Part shown: positions 17,918 through 28,185 of the stretch, piece by piece
Layout: the number at the start of each line of letters is the position of its first letter
Numbering within the stretch: the stretch's first letter is position 1
From: Cyclobacteriaceae bacterium
Lineage (GTDB): Bacteria; Bacteroidota; Bacteroidia; Cytophagales; Cyclobacteriaceae
Length of the DNA stretch: 35,548 nt
Assembly: GCA_947457095.1 (NCBI GenBank)
Contig: CANGUK010000012.1
Location: 1 to 35,548, forward strand
Reading direction: 5' to 3'
Made by a program: the position numbers and the translations under genes
The notes under the pieces: model-generated
Seen by the model: the letters and a program-made list of their open reading frames with translations, nothing else
Told to the model about the DNA's origin: nothing
Databases searched by the model: none

Positions 17918-19295
17918 CTTTGATTTTGGAGTATTCGTTCATGGCATACCCTACCATCCACCAAGTGATCCAATTTACATAGGCAAACAGCTCTGCGTTG
18001 GACGTGAAAAGGGGTAGTAAAAGGCCTGTTTTGACCGCTGCAGCCGTAAAAGCAATCCTGGCCGTCATGACGTTTTCAGTTAGCCTGAAAACCTGAATAG
18101 ACCGGCTTATGGAAAAACCTAAAAGAAGGATGTATAAAAACATTCCTAAAAAGCCCATCTGCACCCCATAGATTAGAAATTGGTTTTCCCCTCCGATCCG
18201 CGCTTCATCGGTGACACTACCGGAATTGCCACTCGTGGCCAAACCTACACCTAAGGGATTTTGTATCATGGAGTCAAGGGCAGTTATCCATTCCAAAACA
18301 TGGCCTACGCTTGAAGCATTTTGGAATGTTAGCGTATCGATCACAAAATAATAGAAGTCTTCAGAGGCAAAGAATACAACGAAGATGACAAATGCGGCGA
18401 AAAGACCGAAACCAAATAAGATCAACCGATAGAGCTTAAAAATCACTGCAATAAAAAACAACATGAGAAAAAATGCTCCAAATGCAGCCCTTGAACTCGA
18501 GAAAAACAGACTTCCCATAGCGCAAAGCATGACTAGAATATATGGAAAACTTTCTTCTCTTTTAGAAGTCAAAAACCAGATTAGCCCTGCCGCAAAACCT
18601 AAAAGCACTGAACTGGCCAACTCCAAAGGATCTGCAAAAAACGAGGCCAGTCGCTTGGTCATGGCTTGGGTTTCGAATGTCCAGGATAACCCAAAATTGC
18701 CAGAAGGCTCTATATCGTAAACGCCATAATTGAATAGGGCATACCCCGTAAATATTTGTAAATGGGAACCGATTAATGCTTCAAAGAGATTGACCACCAA
18801 TGCAGAAATCGCAATTACAAAAATTATCTGAAACAATCTTTTGACTTCAAAATCCTCAAAATTGGTGTTTCTGCCCACAAAAAACACGAGGCCAGGAATG
18901 AGAATATTTTTGAAATAAATGGCTTTTTCCACAAAACTGGGCCCCTCTAGAGGTAATAAAAGAAAAATAAATGCCAATCCAATAAATGCTAAAAAGAGCC
19001 ACTCCACAAGTTGGAGGCGAATGGGATACTCAAAAATCTTTCGTCTATAGAGTACAAATATCAGCACAGACCCGATGACCACCAAGTCCTTGGCCAACTG
19101 GAAAAACGTGATTGGCAGTTTGGAGTTGGTGGCCTGAAATACAATACTCAAGAAGGTAATATGAAAGGGGAGGTAGGCCGCCAAAAAGAACACCAGGTAC
19201 TCCCACTTTCCATTGAAGGCCATGGCCTTCAGCGTGAAGTGCAGCAGCAGCGCGTAACCTAAAAGTGTTAAAATAAAAAGTGTTTGAGCGATCAA
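17904..19295 (-). CDS. O-antigen polymerase/ligase (Wzy/WaaL-like) membrane protein
   Basis: Many hydrophobic segments; large loop near the C-terminus; IGGENQFLIYGVQMGFLGMFLYILLL; position within polysaccharide cluster. Confidence 0.8.
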   Translation of the reverse strand: MIAQTLFILTLLGYALLLHFTLKAMAFNGKWEYLVFFLAAYLPFHITFLSIVFQATNSKLPITFFQLAKDLVVIGSVLIFVLYRRKIFEYPIRLQLVEWLFLAFIGLAFIFLLLPLEGPSFVEKAIYFKNILIPGLVFFVGRNTNFEDFEVKRLFQIIFVIAISALVVNLFEALIGSHLQIFTGYALFNYGVYDIEPSGNFGLSWTFETQAMTKRLASFFADPLELASSVLLGFAAGLIWFLTSKREESFPYILVMLCAMGSLFFSSSRAAFGAFFLMLFFIAVIFKLYRLILFGFGLFAAFVIFVVFFASEDFYYFVIDTLTFQNASSVGHVLEWITALDSMIQNPLGVGLATSGNSGSVTDEARIGGENQFLIYGVQMGFLGMFLYILLLGFSISRSIQVFRLTENVMTARIAFTAAAVKTGLLLPLFTSNAELFAYVNWITWWMVGYAMNEYSKIKDEEA

Positions 19296-20200
19296 TGCAG
19301 TTCAGGCTTTTGACAGATTAAGGTCACTGTAAACCTCACAGGACACCTTCCCTTGACTTTTATACCCCTGAATATATTCAATAAAAATTTACTTTGTTCA
19401 ATGCCTATGATCCAGTCCGTCTTTATCCTGTTGTTTTTAAACGTGCTGTATTTGAATTTTGGGATGGGTAGTACCGTTTGAAAATTGAAAAACCCAGTTT
19501 TGGTTAACGCTCCCACCATTTCATGGTAAGTGGACTCGTTGAGATGCCCCCCTTGTGCTCGTATGCGTCCCGAGCTTGAATTGTCAATTATCCGAGTCAC
19601 ATCCATCGGTCCAAAAAGCCGATTAGGCATCACCAAGATGAATTTTCCTCCAGGCACCAAGCTCTCATAGACTGATTGAAGATGATCCATCAAATCCAAT
19701 GGTGAAAGGTGCTCGATGACATTGTCTGAAAAGGCGACTTCAAATTTCTCTTCCGAATTGAAATTGATGATGCCAGAGGAAATGAACTGGATATTTGGAT
19801 GATTTTTGAGGGTTTCGGGAATAAAAACATCCACTCCAGTAAGTTTTTTATAGGAAACATTTTTTTGGATGTTCATTAGAAAATATCCTTCCCCACAACC
19901 AAAATCGATGATTGATTTTCCTTTCAGCTCTTTTTCAAACAGCGTAACCTGTGGATCTTTGGTTGCTATTCTTTCTTCAAGCGAACTGTCTTCCTTTGCT
20001 GTTCTACCGTAAAATTGAAGGAGGTTGGAATAGAACTCATCGTATAAGCCCTCTCTTTTTTTGGCATCTTCTTCAGCTACCAACAATTTATGGTAATGAT
20101 TTTCAAGCTTAAACGCCTCTTCAAGAACTTCAGGACTTAACCCGCTTTCTTTGGAGTAAGCTTCAATATCTGGGAATACTTGTGTGTTGGTACTTTTCAT
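19292..20200 (-). CDS. Class I SAM-dependent methyltransferase
   Basis: SIIDFGCGEGYFLMNIQ (motif I), FEVAFSDNVIEHLSPLDLMDHL, LVPGGKFILVMPN. Confidence 0.88.
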   Translation of the reverse strand: MKSTNTQVFPDIEAYSKESGLSPEVLEEAFKLENHYHKLLVAEEDAKKREGLYDEFYSNLLQFYGRTAKEDSSLEERIATKDPQVTLFEKELKGKSIIDFGCGEGYFLMNIQKNVSYKKLTGVDVFIPETLKNHPNIQFISSGIINFNSEEKFEVAFSDNVIEHLSPLDLMDHLQSVYESLVPGGKFILVMPNRLFGPMDVTRIIDNSSSGRIRAQGGHLNESTYHEMVGALTKTGFFNFQTVLPIPKFKYSTFKNNRIKTDWIIGIEQSKFLLNIFRGIKVKGRCPVRFTVTLICQKPELH

Positions 20201-20209
20201 TAAATGGAT

Positions 20210-21184
20210 TCATTTGGAAAAAAGACCTTCATAATGTCCTTTCAAAATTGCATTTACTTTTTGGAACCTACCATTTAATCCCAAATACAGGATGAAGGCA
20301 GCATTTTTTGCTGTTTGGTACAACAAACTTAATACAAAGGATACTGGATTTGCATGGCTTCGGATTAAAAAGAGGTGGTTTCTAGTCCGGTAATAGTGGA
20401 GGATTGGAGGGATGACGCCTTCTTTGGTTTTGATTTTTTTGGAGGATCCTCCCGCAACATGATAAATTTTGGATTGGGGAAGGTAACGAAGTCTGAACCC
20501 TGATTTTTTGATTCGAAATGACCACTCGACATCTTCGTAGTAGGCAAAAAACCGAGTGTCCAACATTCCTACCTTTCTGATTACAGCTGATCTCACAAGG
20601 ATGGCGCATCCTGTAATCCAGGGGGTGTCTTTTTCCTGATCGAATTGGCCCTCATCGGTTTTTCCTATGCCGATCGACCAAGTCATTTCCAACCAGTTGA
20701 AATATCCGCCACCGGCATTCCATAGTTTATCCCGTTCCGCCTCAAACATGATTTTGGGTTGCACCGCGCCATAATCTGGGTTTTGTTCTAAAAAAGAAAC
20801 CAATGGATCCAGAAAGTCAGGTTCTACAAGGGTGTCATTATTCAGCAAAAGCACTTGATCAAAAAAATGGTCCAATGCCCACTGTATTCCAAGGTTGTTG
20901 CCTCCTGTAAATCCAATATTCTCAGGACTGGTAAGCAGCGTAATGTCAGAAAATTCGGTTTTTAGTTTCTCGCCCGAACCGTCTACCGAACCATTGTCAA
21001 CCATCACTAATTGAAAATTGGAGTACCGCAGTTGTTTTAGGGACTCCAAGCAAGCCTTTGTCAGGTCATATCCATTCCAGTTGACGATGATGATGGCTAC
21101 TTTGGCAGGGCTGTTGGGCTCCTTGCTAACTTCTTCCAAATTTTCTCTGAATTGAGTCATCACCTCGTCTTTTTCAAGCTGCAT
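20210..21184 (-). CDS. Glycosyltransferase family 2 (rhamnosyltransferase-like)
   Basis: VAIIIVNWNGYDLTKACLESL, VDNGSVDGSG, LLLNNDTLVEPDFLDPLV, FFAYYEDVEWSFRI. Confidence 0.93.
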   Translation of the reverse strand: MQLEKDEVMTQFRENLEEVSKEPNSPAKVAIIIVNWNGYDLTKACLESLKQLRYSNFQLVMVDNGSVDGSGEKLKTEFSDITLLTSPENIGFTGGNNLGIQWALDHFFDQVLLLNNDTLVEPDFLDPLVSFLEQNPDYGAVQPKIMFEAERDKLWNAGGGYFNWLEMTWSIGIGKTDEGQFDQEKDTPWITGCAILVRSAVIRKVGMLDTRFFAYYEDVEWSFRIKKSGFRLRYLPQSKIYHVAGGSSKKIKTKEGVIPPILHYYRTRNHLFLIRSHANPVSFVLSLLYQTAKNAAFILYLGLNGRFQKVNAILKGHYEGLFSK

Positions 21185-22487
21185 TGGGTTTATTAGTTTT
21201 TAAGATAGCTAAAATCAATGGCCGATTATGTGCCCAATTCAATATGCAGCATATTAAAAAAACCACGATTTCGGTAGATAACATGGCATAGCAAAGCCCA
21301 ATCGCCCCATATTGGCTGGTAAGAAAGATTGAATTGGAAATCATAAATACACCCATCATCCAAGAAGATTTGAACATTAGGTTGTTTTGGCCATTGACTA
21401 GAAAAATGACCACATTCATGATATTGAGGCAGGCCAAAAAGGGGATAAATGCTAAAACTCTCAAATAGGAGATGGAATCTACAAATTCCGTTTTTGTAAA
21501 CACTTGAACAATCACTGGTGCCAAGCCAAAAACAGCCAAAGAAACAGTTAATCCAATCCCCAACGAAATGAAACTAACCTTCTTTAGGTAGCTACTAAAG
21601 GCGCTTAAATCTTCTTTCAACAGCTTTGAGGAATGAGGAAAAATAGAATGGATTACCATAGAAGGAAACATCCGAAGTACCATGGAGATTCTTTCTGCGA
21701 GACTAAATAGGCCTAAGGTAGTAGCGGAAGCAAAAAAACTCAACACCACCAACCCTCCATTGATTGAGAAATGAGTCACAATATTGGATAGCAAAAGCAG
21801 GCCAGTATTTTTTAATAAGGTAAATAGCTGTAGGAATTTGGGTTTGTAAAATTTGATTTCCAACGCAAAATGGATGTAAATCAGCAATAGGATATTGATT
21901 CCCAATCCTGATGCTCCTAGGATGAAGTTGACCCATTTGGACTGTTCCGGCTCCCGTATAAATAGGACAATGCCCAATAAATAAAGTAATTTGCTGAAGA
22001 CATTTGCCATGGAAATCAGCTTCATTTTTTCCATCCCTTGAAAAAACCAGAGCGGAAAGGTGGCTTCCGAAAAGAGCAGAAATACGGATAATACTAAAAC
22101 GGTTTGATACCCTTGGAAGAGATTCAGGCCATAGGCTCCGATCAAGATGAGGACTGTGGAAAAAACGGCAAGGAGGATTTTGGCTGAAAACACATTGGAA
22201 ACCAATTGCGAAAGCGCTTCCTTATTGGATTGATTGAGGGCCACTTCTCGAGGAGCATTCAAGTTGAACCCAAAGCCTACTAAAATATTGAATACAATAA
22301 TTACGGAAAAGGATAAGTTGACCCATCCAAATTGTTCCGCCCCAATACTTTGAATCAGTAGGGGCATGGAAATGAGTGAAATTAAGATCGTTGAGGACTG
22401 AATCAACGCCAGAAAAAGAAAGTTCTGGAGAGACTTATTCCGGATAAAATTCCCAAAAGGGATCAACAGATTGATTTTTTCAAACAT
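21174..22487 (-). CDS. Polysaccharide flippase (Wzx/MATE-like)
   Basis: Polytopic protein beginning FLFLALIQSSTILISLISMPLLIQSIGAEQFGWVNLS, typical of oligosaccharide flippases. Confidence 0.85.
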   Translation of the reverse strand: MFEKINLLIPFGNFIRNKSLQNFLFLALIQSSTILISLISMPLLIQSIGAEQFGWVNLSFSVIIVFNILVGFGFNLNAPREVALNQSNKEALSQLVSNVFSAKILLAVFSTVLILIGAYGLNLFQGYQTVLVLSVFLLFSEATFPLWFFQGMEKMKLISMANVFSKLLYLLGIVLFIREPEQSKWVNFILGASGLGINILLLIYIHFALEIKFYKPKFLQLFTLLKNTGLLLLSNIVTHFSINGGLVVLSFFASATTLGLFSLAERISMVLRMFPSMVIHSIFPHSSKLLKEDLSAFSSYLKKVSFISLGIGLTVSLAVFGLAPVIVQVFTKTEFVDSISYLRVLAFIPFLACLNIMNVVIFLVNGQNNLMFKSSWMMGVFMISNSIFLTSQYGAIGLCYAMLSTEIVVFLICCILNWAHNRPLILAILKTNKPNAA

Positions 22488-22499
22488 GGAAGCTTTGGT

Positions 22500-23567
22500 T
22501 TAGACTTCCTGCAAATGCTTTTGGTAAATTCTTCTCAGATATAAAAAGCTAAGGGCTAAGATTCCGAAGATGATGGCTCCATAAACCATCCCCTTCACCA
22601 ATCGAACTTCAGATCTTTTTAAGGGAAGCTTAGGAGAATCAATCAATTGAATTAATGGCGTATTGATGCGGTGGTTGATTTTAGCCATCTCCAGATTTTT
22701 CACAATTTCTTCAAAAACCGCACCACTAGTTTGTACATCAACTTGTCTGCGGCGTCCATTGACGGTGGCAGCACTCAGCAAAGGATTGGCATTGGGAACG
22801 CGATCTTGTTCGGCAGCCAAGGTCCCTAAACTTGCATCAAGTATTGCCCGAACCGAGTCTGCTTGAGCTTGTAAAATACGGAGGTTTTCCCCTGTTTTTT
22901 TGGTCTTAGTCTCCAAGTAAAAGGTATTTACCTTGCTTACCAGCGTTTCGTTGAAAAGCTTCGCATACTCCTCATCTTTAGAAGAGACATTCACCTGAAT
23001 AATGCTCAATTTCCTATCTGGCTTGACTACTACTAGCTGTTTTTCTCGGATGATCTTGGCGATTTCCTTGATTACTGAGTCCTGCTTGACTCCATGGTTC
23101 TCCTTGGAAGTTGAAAATGTCAGCGACGATAGGTCGATGTTGGAGGCCCATTTAGATTCCAGCTCTTCGAATTCAATAAACCGATCTATCAACAAACTTT
23201 CTTTGTCAAAGGGACTCAAGAGCGTTTCTTCTAGCATTCGGTCCGAGCGATACAGCTCCATGATGTTATCTCCTTGAAAAAGGCCATTCGTCCCCCCTAT
23301 GCCACCCAAATTAACACCGAGAAGGCTTGCAATCCCTGACATTTGACCAATACCTCCCATTCCTTCTTCCTCCAAAACGAAAGAAGTTTCAGCATGAAAA
23401 ACAGGGTCTTTTAGTTTGGAATATCCTGCGCCCATCCCGGCCCCTAATACGAAGGACAGCAGAAAAACTTTCCACTTGGAGCTGAAAAATCGTACCCAAT
23501 TGATCAAGTTTTGTACCACCTCTTTCAAGGTGAATTGGGAATTCGAAAAATGTGAGTTTCCGCTCAT
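22500..23567 (-). CDS. Wzz-type chain-length/polysaccharide co-polymerase without kinase domain
   Basis: Two terminal TM segments, KWKVFLLSFVLGAGMGAGYSKLKDPVFHAETSFVL, central coiled region; no Walker motifs or Tyr-rich tail. Confidence 0.82.
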   Translation of the reverse strand: MSGNSHFSNSQFTLKEVVQNLINWVRFFSSKWKVFLLSFVLGAGMGAGYSKLKDPVFHAETSFVLEEEGMGGIGQMSGIASLLGVNLGGIGGTNGLFQGDNIMELYRSDRMLEETLLSPFDKESLLIDRFIEFEELESKWASNIDLSSLTFSTSKENHGVKQDSVIKEIAKIIREKQLVVVKPDRKLSIIQVNVSSKDEEYAKLFNETLVSKVNTFYLETKTKKTGENLRILQAQADSVRAILDASLGTLAAEQDRVPNANPLLSAATVNGRRRQVDVQTSGAVFEEIVKNLEMAKINHRINTPLIQLIDSPKLPLKRSEVRLVKGMVYGAIIFGILALSFLYLRRIYQKHLQEV

Positions 23568-23572
23568 TGGGG

Positions 23573-26161
23573 TTATTGTTGGTTGATTTGAGAAATAACC
23601 AAAGCCAAGGTGGCCAGTCCAGTGGTGACGCCTACTAATTCTCCTAGACGAAGAGGTACCTTTGGTCCTTTACTTGGAATGATAACTTCAGCTCCGGGCT
23701 CTACGGCTGGGTAGGCTCGAACACCAAATGCTCCTTTTGTTCGTTTTACCGCACCATTTGCATAGACAACATAGGTTTGCTTGCGGTTGGCTCTTCGGTC
23801 AAACCCACCTGCGCCATTGATGTAAAACCGAAGGCTACGGCCCTGCTCGTGTCTTAAGGTAGTTGGATAGACTACATCTCCACGCAAACGAACGGTTTGC
23901 AAGAGCTTGGGCACATTTAGAATATCGCCTTCCTCGAGGACCAAATCTTCCTCAGATCCAGGATTGGCTAGTATTTTTTCTAGGTTGATGGCAACAGCCT
24001 CTGTTTCCTTGATTTTTACAGCCAATCCAGGGGTTTCTGCAGCAATTTGATCCAGTGACTCTCGTTTGGCATTATTGGCTGTAGAATCCTTTTTTTCCAC
24101 TTTTTCTTTTGGAAGATCTCTGAAAAGGCGAATAAGGAGTTCTTCCTGTGCTTCAGGATTGGTTGGATTGGTCTGAAGTTGAACTCGAAGTGCTTCCAAA
24201 TTTTTCTGTCTACGCACTTGCTCCGACTCGGTGTTAAAAAACTCTGTTTTACGAATCAAGGTAGCGCCTTTGGTGTAGGCAAATTGATTGACCCCTCCAG
24301 CTCTTTTTATCAAATCAGAGATTCGATCTACACTAGTTTGAATCGCAAAAATTCCAGGAGAATTGACCTGACCTTCTACAGATACGAGTCGCTGCATCGT
24401 AAAATTGGCTCGCTTTCGCACGATTACCTGATCGAAGGGAGCCAAAGAAATGGCATTCGGGTTGAAGGATAAGTCTGGATTGATGGAAGTGGTAATGATG
24501 TCCGAAAGCGTTCCTGAATCTGAATCTTCCAGCCTTCTGGCAATTTCAATGTCTTTTATGTTGGCAGATTCTTGCAAGCCACCGGCAATAAGAATCAATT
24601 CTTCAGGCGTCATTCCTGCCGCATAAGGATAGGTGCCTGGACGCTTTACCTCACCCAAGATCTGTATGTAGCGTTCGTTTTGAACGTCATAAATGCTAGA
24701 AATACGGATTACATCTTCACGCTGTAATACCACATCTTCTTGGCGGCCTTCCAATACCGCTTGAAGGTTCACTTCCAGTACTTCTGAACTGAGATCTCCT
24801 TTGGTTCGCAAGATGCTGGCTCGCTGCGTGTAGGCATCTCCTTTGAGGCCATCTGCATTTTTGATTAATTGGGTTAGTGTAAGCCCTTCTGTTAAGGAGA
24901 AGATTCCAGGCCTAAAGACCGCTCCTTTAATTTGAATTCGGTTGGTGTAGCGGTCAATAATTCTTCCTACCGTCACCTCATCGCCTCCTTTAAGGCTAAA
25001 AAGCCCCAGTTGGTTTTGATATACATCCGAGATAGAGCGTTGATTTCCACTGATGCGAGAGATGGAAATTCGATCCTTAAACGCCAAGTCGGTAAATCCC
25101 CCCGCAAAGCGAAGGATGTCCTCTAGGTTGTCCTCAGGGGTGACCTCAAAAACCAAGGGGCGCTTAACCTCACCCATCACCTTCACTCGAGCAAGATAAG
25201 GGTTGACAAGGATCACATCTTGATCTTGTAGCTGCACATCCAAATTGGCTGTTCCATTGATGAGCAGGTCATACACATCTATTTCAGCGATTTTTTTGTT
25301 GTTGCGGATCAGCTGGATTGCACGCAAGGTTCCCTTGTCTGAAGGGCCTCCAGCCGCATAGAGGGCATTGAATACCGTAGAAAAAGCGCTCAAGGTGAAG
25401 GTACCAGGCAAGCGTACTTCATTCAAAATATGCACCTTGATGGTTTTGACATTTCCTAAAGTGACTTGCAAAAATGTCTGAGGATTGGAGCCAGAAAGTC
25501 CGGTGTAAAAGGCAGCAACTCGGTTTTTGATGATTCCTTCTGCGGCCTCGATGGTTTTTCCAGACACCGCGATCAAGCCGATGTTATCTAGTAAAATGGA
25601 CCCTTCTGGGTTGACTGTTGCCTCGTAGTATTTCTCAGATTGTCCGTAGATATCCACATAGATCAGGTCGCCTGGTCCAAGGATGTAATTTTTTGGAGTA
25701 GCCTGGTTTAGGCTCGGCTCAAAACTTAGTTTTCGATTCTTCTGAAAAAACAACTTGCTGCCAAAAAGAAGGGAATCAGCTTTTTCTTCTTCCATCAACT
25801 CCTGTGTTTCCATCAGGCCCCTGGTGATGTCATTGATGTCTATTTGTTCTCGAGCAGCTCTTTTTGATGCATTCGTGGATCTGGACTTGCTTGATCCTTC
25901 AGTCAATCCTTCAATTCTGCTGCGGAGCTTTTCTACTTCGCCTGAAGGCATGCCCCGCATTTGGGCCATCATCAAGAAATCCGTACTGCTCAGCCCGGCA
26001 TCTTGCGCGCGCTTGACGAGTTCCTCGATTTGATCATCACTCAATTGATCTACTCTGATGGTGTTGAGGTCGACGTTTTGCTGCGCAAAAACGCTAGTTG
26101 GAGCAAGGGCCCAGAAGCAAAGTAGGACTAAAAAGTAGGTAATTTTTTGTATAGAGTTCAT
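23573..26161 (-). CDS. Wza-like polysaccharide export outer-membrane protein with multiple SLBB domains
   Basis: YILGPGDLIYVDIYGQSEKYYEATVNPEGSILLDNIGLIAVSGKT (Poly_export) followed by repeated VKGAV/VMGEVKRP/ILGEVKRPG/VEGQVNSPG SLBB units. Confidence 0.9.
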   Translation of the reverse strand: MNSIQKITYFLVLLCFWALAPTSVFAQQNVDLNTIRVDQLSDDQIEELVKRAQDAGLSSTDFLMMAQMRGMPSGEVEKLRSRIEGLTEGSSKSRSTNASKRAAREQIDINDITRGLMETQELMEEEKADSLLFGSKLFFQKNRKLSFEPSLNQATPKNYILGPGDLIYVDIYGQSEKYYEATVNPEGSILLDNIGLIAVSGKTIEAAEGIIKNRVAAFYTGLSGSNPQTFLQVTLGNVKTIKVHILNEVRLPGTFTLSAFSTVFNALYAAGGPSDKGTLRAIQLIRNNKKIAEIDVYDLLINGTANLDVQLQDQDVILVNPYLARVKVMGEVKRPLVFEVTPEDNLEDILRFAGGFTDLAFKDRISISRISGNQRSISDVYQNQLGLFSLKGGDEVTVGRIIDRYTNRIQIKGAVFRPGIFSLTEGLTLTQLIKNADGLKGDAYTQRASILRTKGDLSSEVLEVNLQAVLEGRQEDVVLQREDVIRISSIYDVQNERYIQILGEVKRPGTYPYAAGMTPEELILIAGGLQESANIKDIEIARRLEDSDSGTLSDIITTSINPDLSFNPNAISLAPFDQVIVRKRANFTMQRLVSVEGQVNSPGIFAIQTSVDRISDLIKRAGGVNQFAYTKGATLIRKTEFFNTESEQVRRQKNLEALRVQLQTNPTNPEAQEELLIRLFRDLPKEKVEKKDSTANNAKRESLDQIAAETPGLAVKIKETEAVAINLEKILANPGSEEDLVLEEGDILNVPKLLQTVRLRGDVVYPTTLRHEQGRSLRFYINGAGGFDRRANRKQTYVVYANGAVKRTKGAFGVRAYPAVEPGAEVIIPSKGPKVPLRLGELVGVTTGLATLALVISQINQQ

Positions 26162-26231
26162 TGTGAAATGGAAATTCCGTAGGGTATAGTAGAATCTAAT
26201 GGATAAAAATCCGTTTAATTCTTAATTATAC

Positions 26232-26239
26232 CAAATGTA
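26232..26239 (-). promoter_or_regulatory. Putative -7 box upstream of the polysaccharide operon
   Basis: Minus-strand TACATTTG matches TAnnTTTG about 70 nt before the first gene of the cluster; no clear -33 box. Confidence 0.35.
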
Positions 26240-26389
26240 TTGACAGATTTGACGGAAAGAGACTCCGTTTTGTGGCCTCATTTCAAACCAATTACGCCAA
26301 GTTTTGGGGTTGAACTGCTGACACTAACCTAGCCCCCTCGGCCGATACAGATTTGTCTTGCATTGGTTAACTTGCAAAAAATTCCATTC

Positions 26390-27394
26390 ATGTACCTTCG
26401 ATTCCTCATTCTAGCAGTATTTCTAGGTCTTTTTTCTTGTCAATCTTCCGACCCAACCTGTACCTTGGATGAGAATCGGTTGGAGGGGCTAGCAAACGTA
26501 GAAATTCATCGTTTGGAACAGGAATTTTTCGCAGCGACTAGTGCTGATGAGCTTCGGGTCCTCCTTGAAAAATACCCTGACATAGCAGACAAGGTAATGG
26601 AACAAGGAACCTACCCCAATGCAGACTCCTTGGCGCAGGAACTGCTGCGCGCAAATCAGGATTCTAATTTTCAGGCCTTAAATGCAGCGGTGGCCAAAGA
26701 GTTTGCAGATGTATCTGATATCAAACAGGAGCTGGAACAGGCATTTGCCTATTTGAAAAGTTATTACCCAAACTTTAAGGCCCCTAAGGTGTACACCTAC
26801 GTCTCTGGGTTTGGCCTCGATCTTCTGGTGGAAGAAGACATCTTGGTGATAGGTTTGGACTATTTTTTACCTAGTGATCATGAATTCCAACCTGATTTGC
26901 CTAAGTACATCGCTTCCCGATACACACGAAAGTACCTTGTACCCATGATTGTGTTGGCGATCTCATCGCGCTACAACGAAATCGACACCAAAGACAACAC
27001 CCTTTTGGCAGAAATGGTCTACTACGGGAAGGCCTACCATTTTGTCAAATCGATCCTTCCCTGCACTTCAGATCAATACCTGATTGGGTATACTCCTGAA
27101 CAAATTCAGGCCTGCTGGGACAATGAAGACCTCATTTGGACACATTTTATTGAGAATGAACTCTTGTTTGATACCAACCCCTTTGAGATTCGGAAGTACA
27201 TCGGCGAGGCCCCAAGCACGGATGCGATCAGTATGGATGCTCCCGGTAGGATTGGCCGCTGGATTGGTTGGAATATCGTGGAGGAATATGCGATTCAGCA
27301 GGAGCTATCCCTGCCCGAACTGATGCGTGAATCGGATGCAAAAAAATTGTTTAGAGATTCCGGGTACCGGCCTCGGAATGGAGAAGAAAACTAG
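26390..27394 (+). CDS. gldB: Gliding motility lipoprotein GldB homologue
   Basis: Lipobox-like LGLFSCQSS; KVYTYVSGFGLDLLVEEDILVIGLDYFLPSDHEFQPDLPKYIASRYTRKYLVP resembles the GldB family. ATG at 26390 preferred over track start 26363. Confidence 0.82.
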   Translation: MYLRFLILAVFLGLFSCQSSDPTCTLDENRLEGLANVEIHRLEQEFFAATSADELRVLLEKYPDIADKVMEQGTYPNADSLAQELLRANQDSNFQALNAAVAKEFADVSDIKQELEQAFAYLKSYYPNFKAPKVYTYVSGFGLDLLVEEDILVIGLDYFLPSDHEFQPDLPKYIASRYTRKYLVPMIVLAISSRYNEIDTKDNTLLAEMVYYGKAYHFVKSILPCTSDQYLIGYTPEQIQACWDNEDLIWTHFIENELLFDTNPFEIRKYIGEAPSTDAISMDAPGRIGRWIGWNIVEEYAIQQELSLPELMRESDAKKLFRDSGYRPRNGEEN

Positions 27395-28071
27395 GTTTTA
27401 GCCTCGCGTCTTTCAGGATCTTCCTCAGTTTTTCGCATTTTTTCGTTGTATTTGCACAGGTGGGTGATTGCACAAGCACTGCATTTTGGGCTTCTGGCCA
27501 GGCAAGTATACCGCCCGTGAAGGATCAGCCAATGGTGGGCCTTGTGAATGTGTTCCTTGGGCAGGTGTTTAACCAATTGCTTTTCCACTTCTAAGGGGGT
27601 CTTGGCGGTAAGCGGAACCAATCCCAAACGTCTAGATACTCGATACACATGCGTATCTACCGCCATATTTGGTTGTTGCCAGATCACGGAAGTGATCACA
27701 TTGGCCGTTTTTCTCCCTACCCCAGGCAGCTTGACTAGTTCTTCAACCGTTGAAGGGATTTCCCCGCCAAAATCTGAGAGCAGCATTTTTCCAAGCCCAA
27801 TGAGGTGTTTGGTTTTGTTGTTGGGATAGGATACCGTACGGATGTACGGAAAAAGTTCGTCAAAGTGTGTCGCCGCGAGGTGTTCGGCTGTTGGAAAGTG
27901 TTTGAACAGTTCTCGGGTCACGATATTGACCCGCTTGTCAGTACATTGGGCGGAAAGCACTACGGCTACCAAAAGCTGAAAAGGATTTTCGTAGTGCAGC
28001 TCGGTCTCTGCCACGGGCATGTTTTCAGAAAAATGCTGGATAAAGGCTTCGTATCGCTGTTTTTTAAGCAT
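27391..28071 (-). CDS. nth: Endonuclease III
   Basis: LLVAVVLSAQCTDKRVN, LPGVGRKTANVITS, VDTHVYRVSRRLGLV, and C-x6-C-x2-C-x5-C-like cluster CLARSPKCSACAITHLC. Confidence 0.96.
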   Translation of the reverse strand: MLKKQRYEAFIQHFSENMPVAETELHYENPFQLLVAVVLSAQCTDKRVNIVTRELFKHFPTAEHLAATHFDELFPYIRTVSYPNNKTKHLIGLGKMLLSDFGGEIPSTVEELVKLPGVGRKTANVITSVIWQQPNMAVDTHVYRVSRRLGLVPLTAKTPLEVEKQLVKHLPKEHIHKAHHWLILHGRYTCLARSPKCSACAITHLCKYNEKMRKTEEDPERREAKT

Positions 28072-28185
28072 GGAATCTGTGGCGTTGAACTAGACTTCTA
28101 AGTTAGGAAGAGCATCGCTCTTCTAGACTCTTGGGCTGAAAATAATTTCAGAAGGCGCTCTTTTGGTTTAAAGACTACGGAGAAT

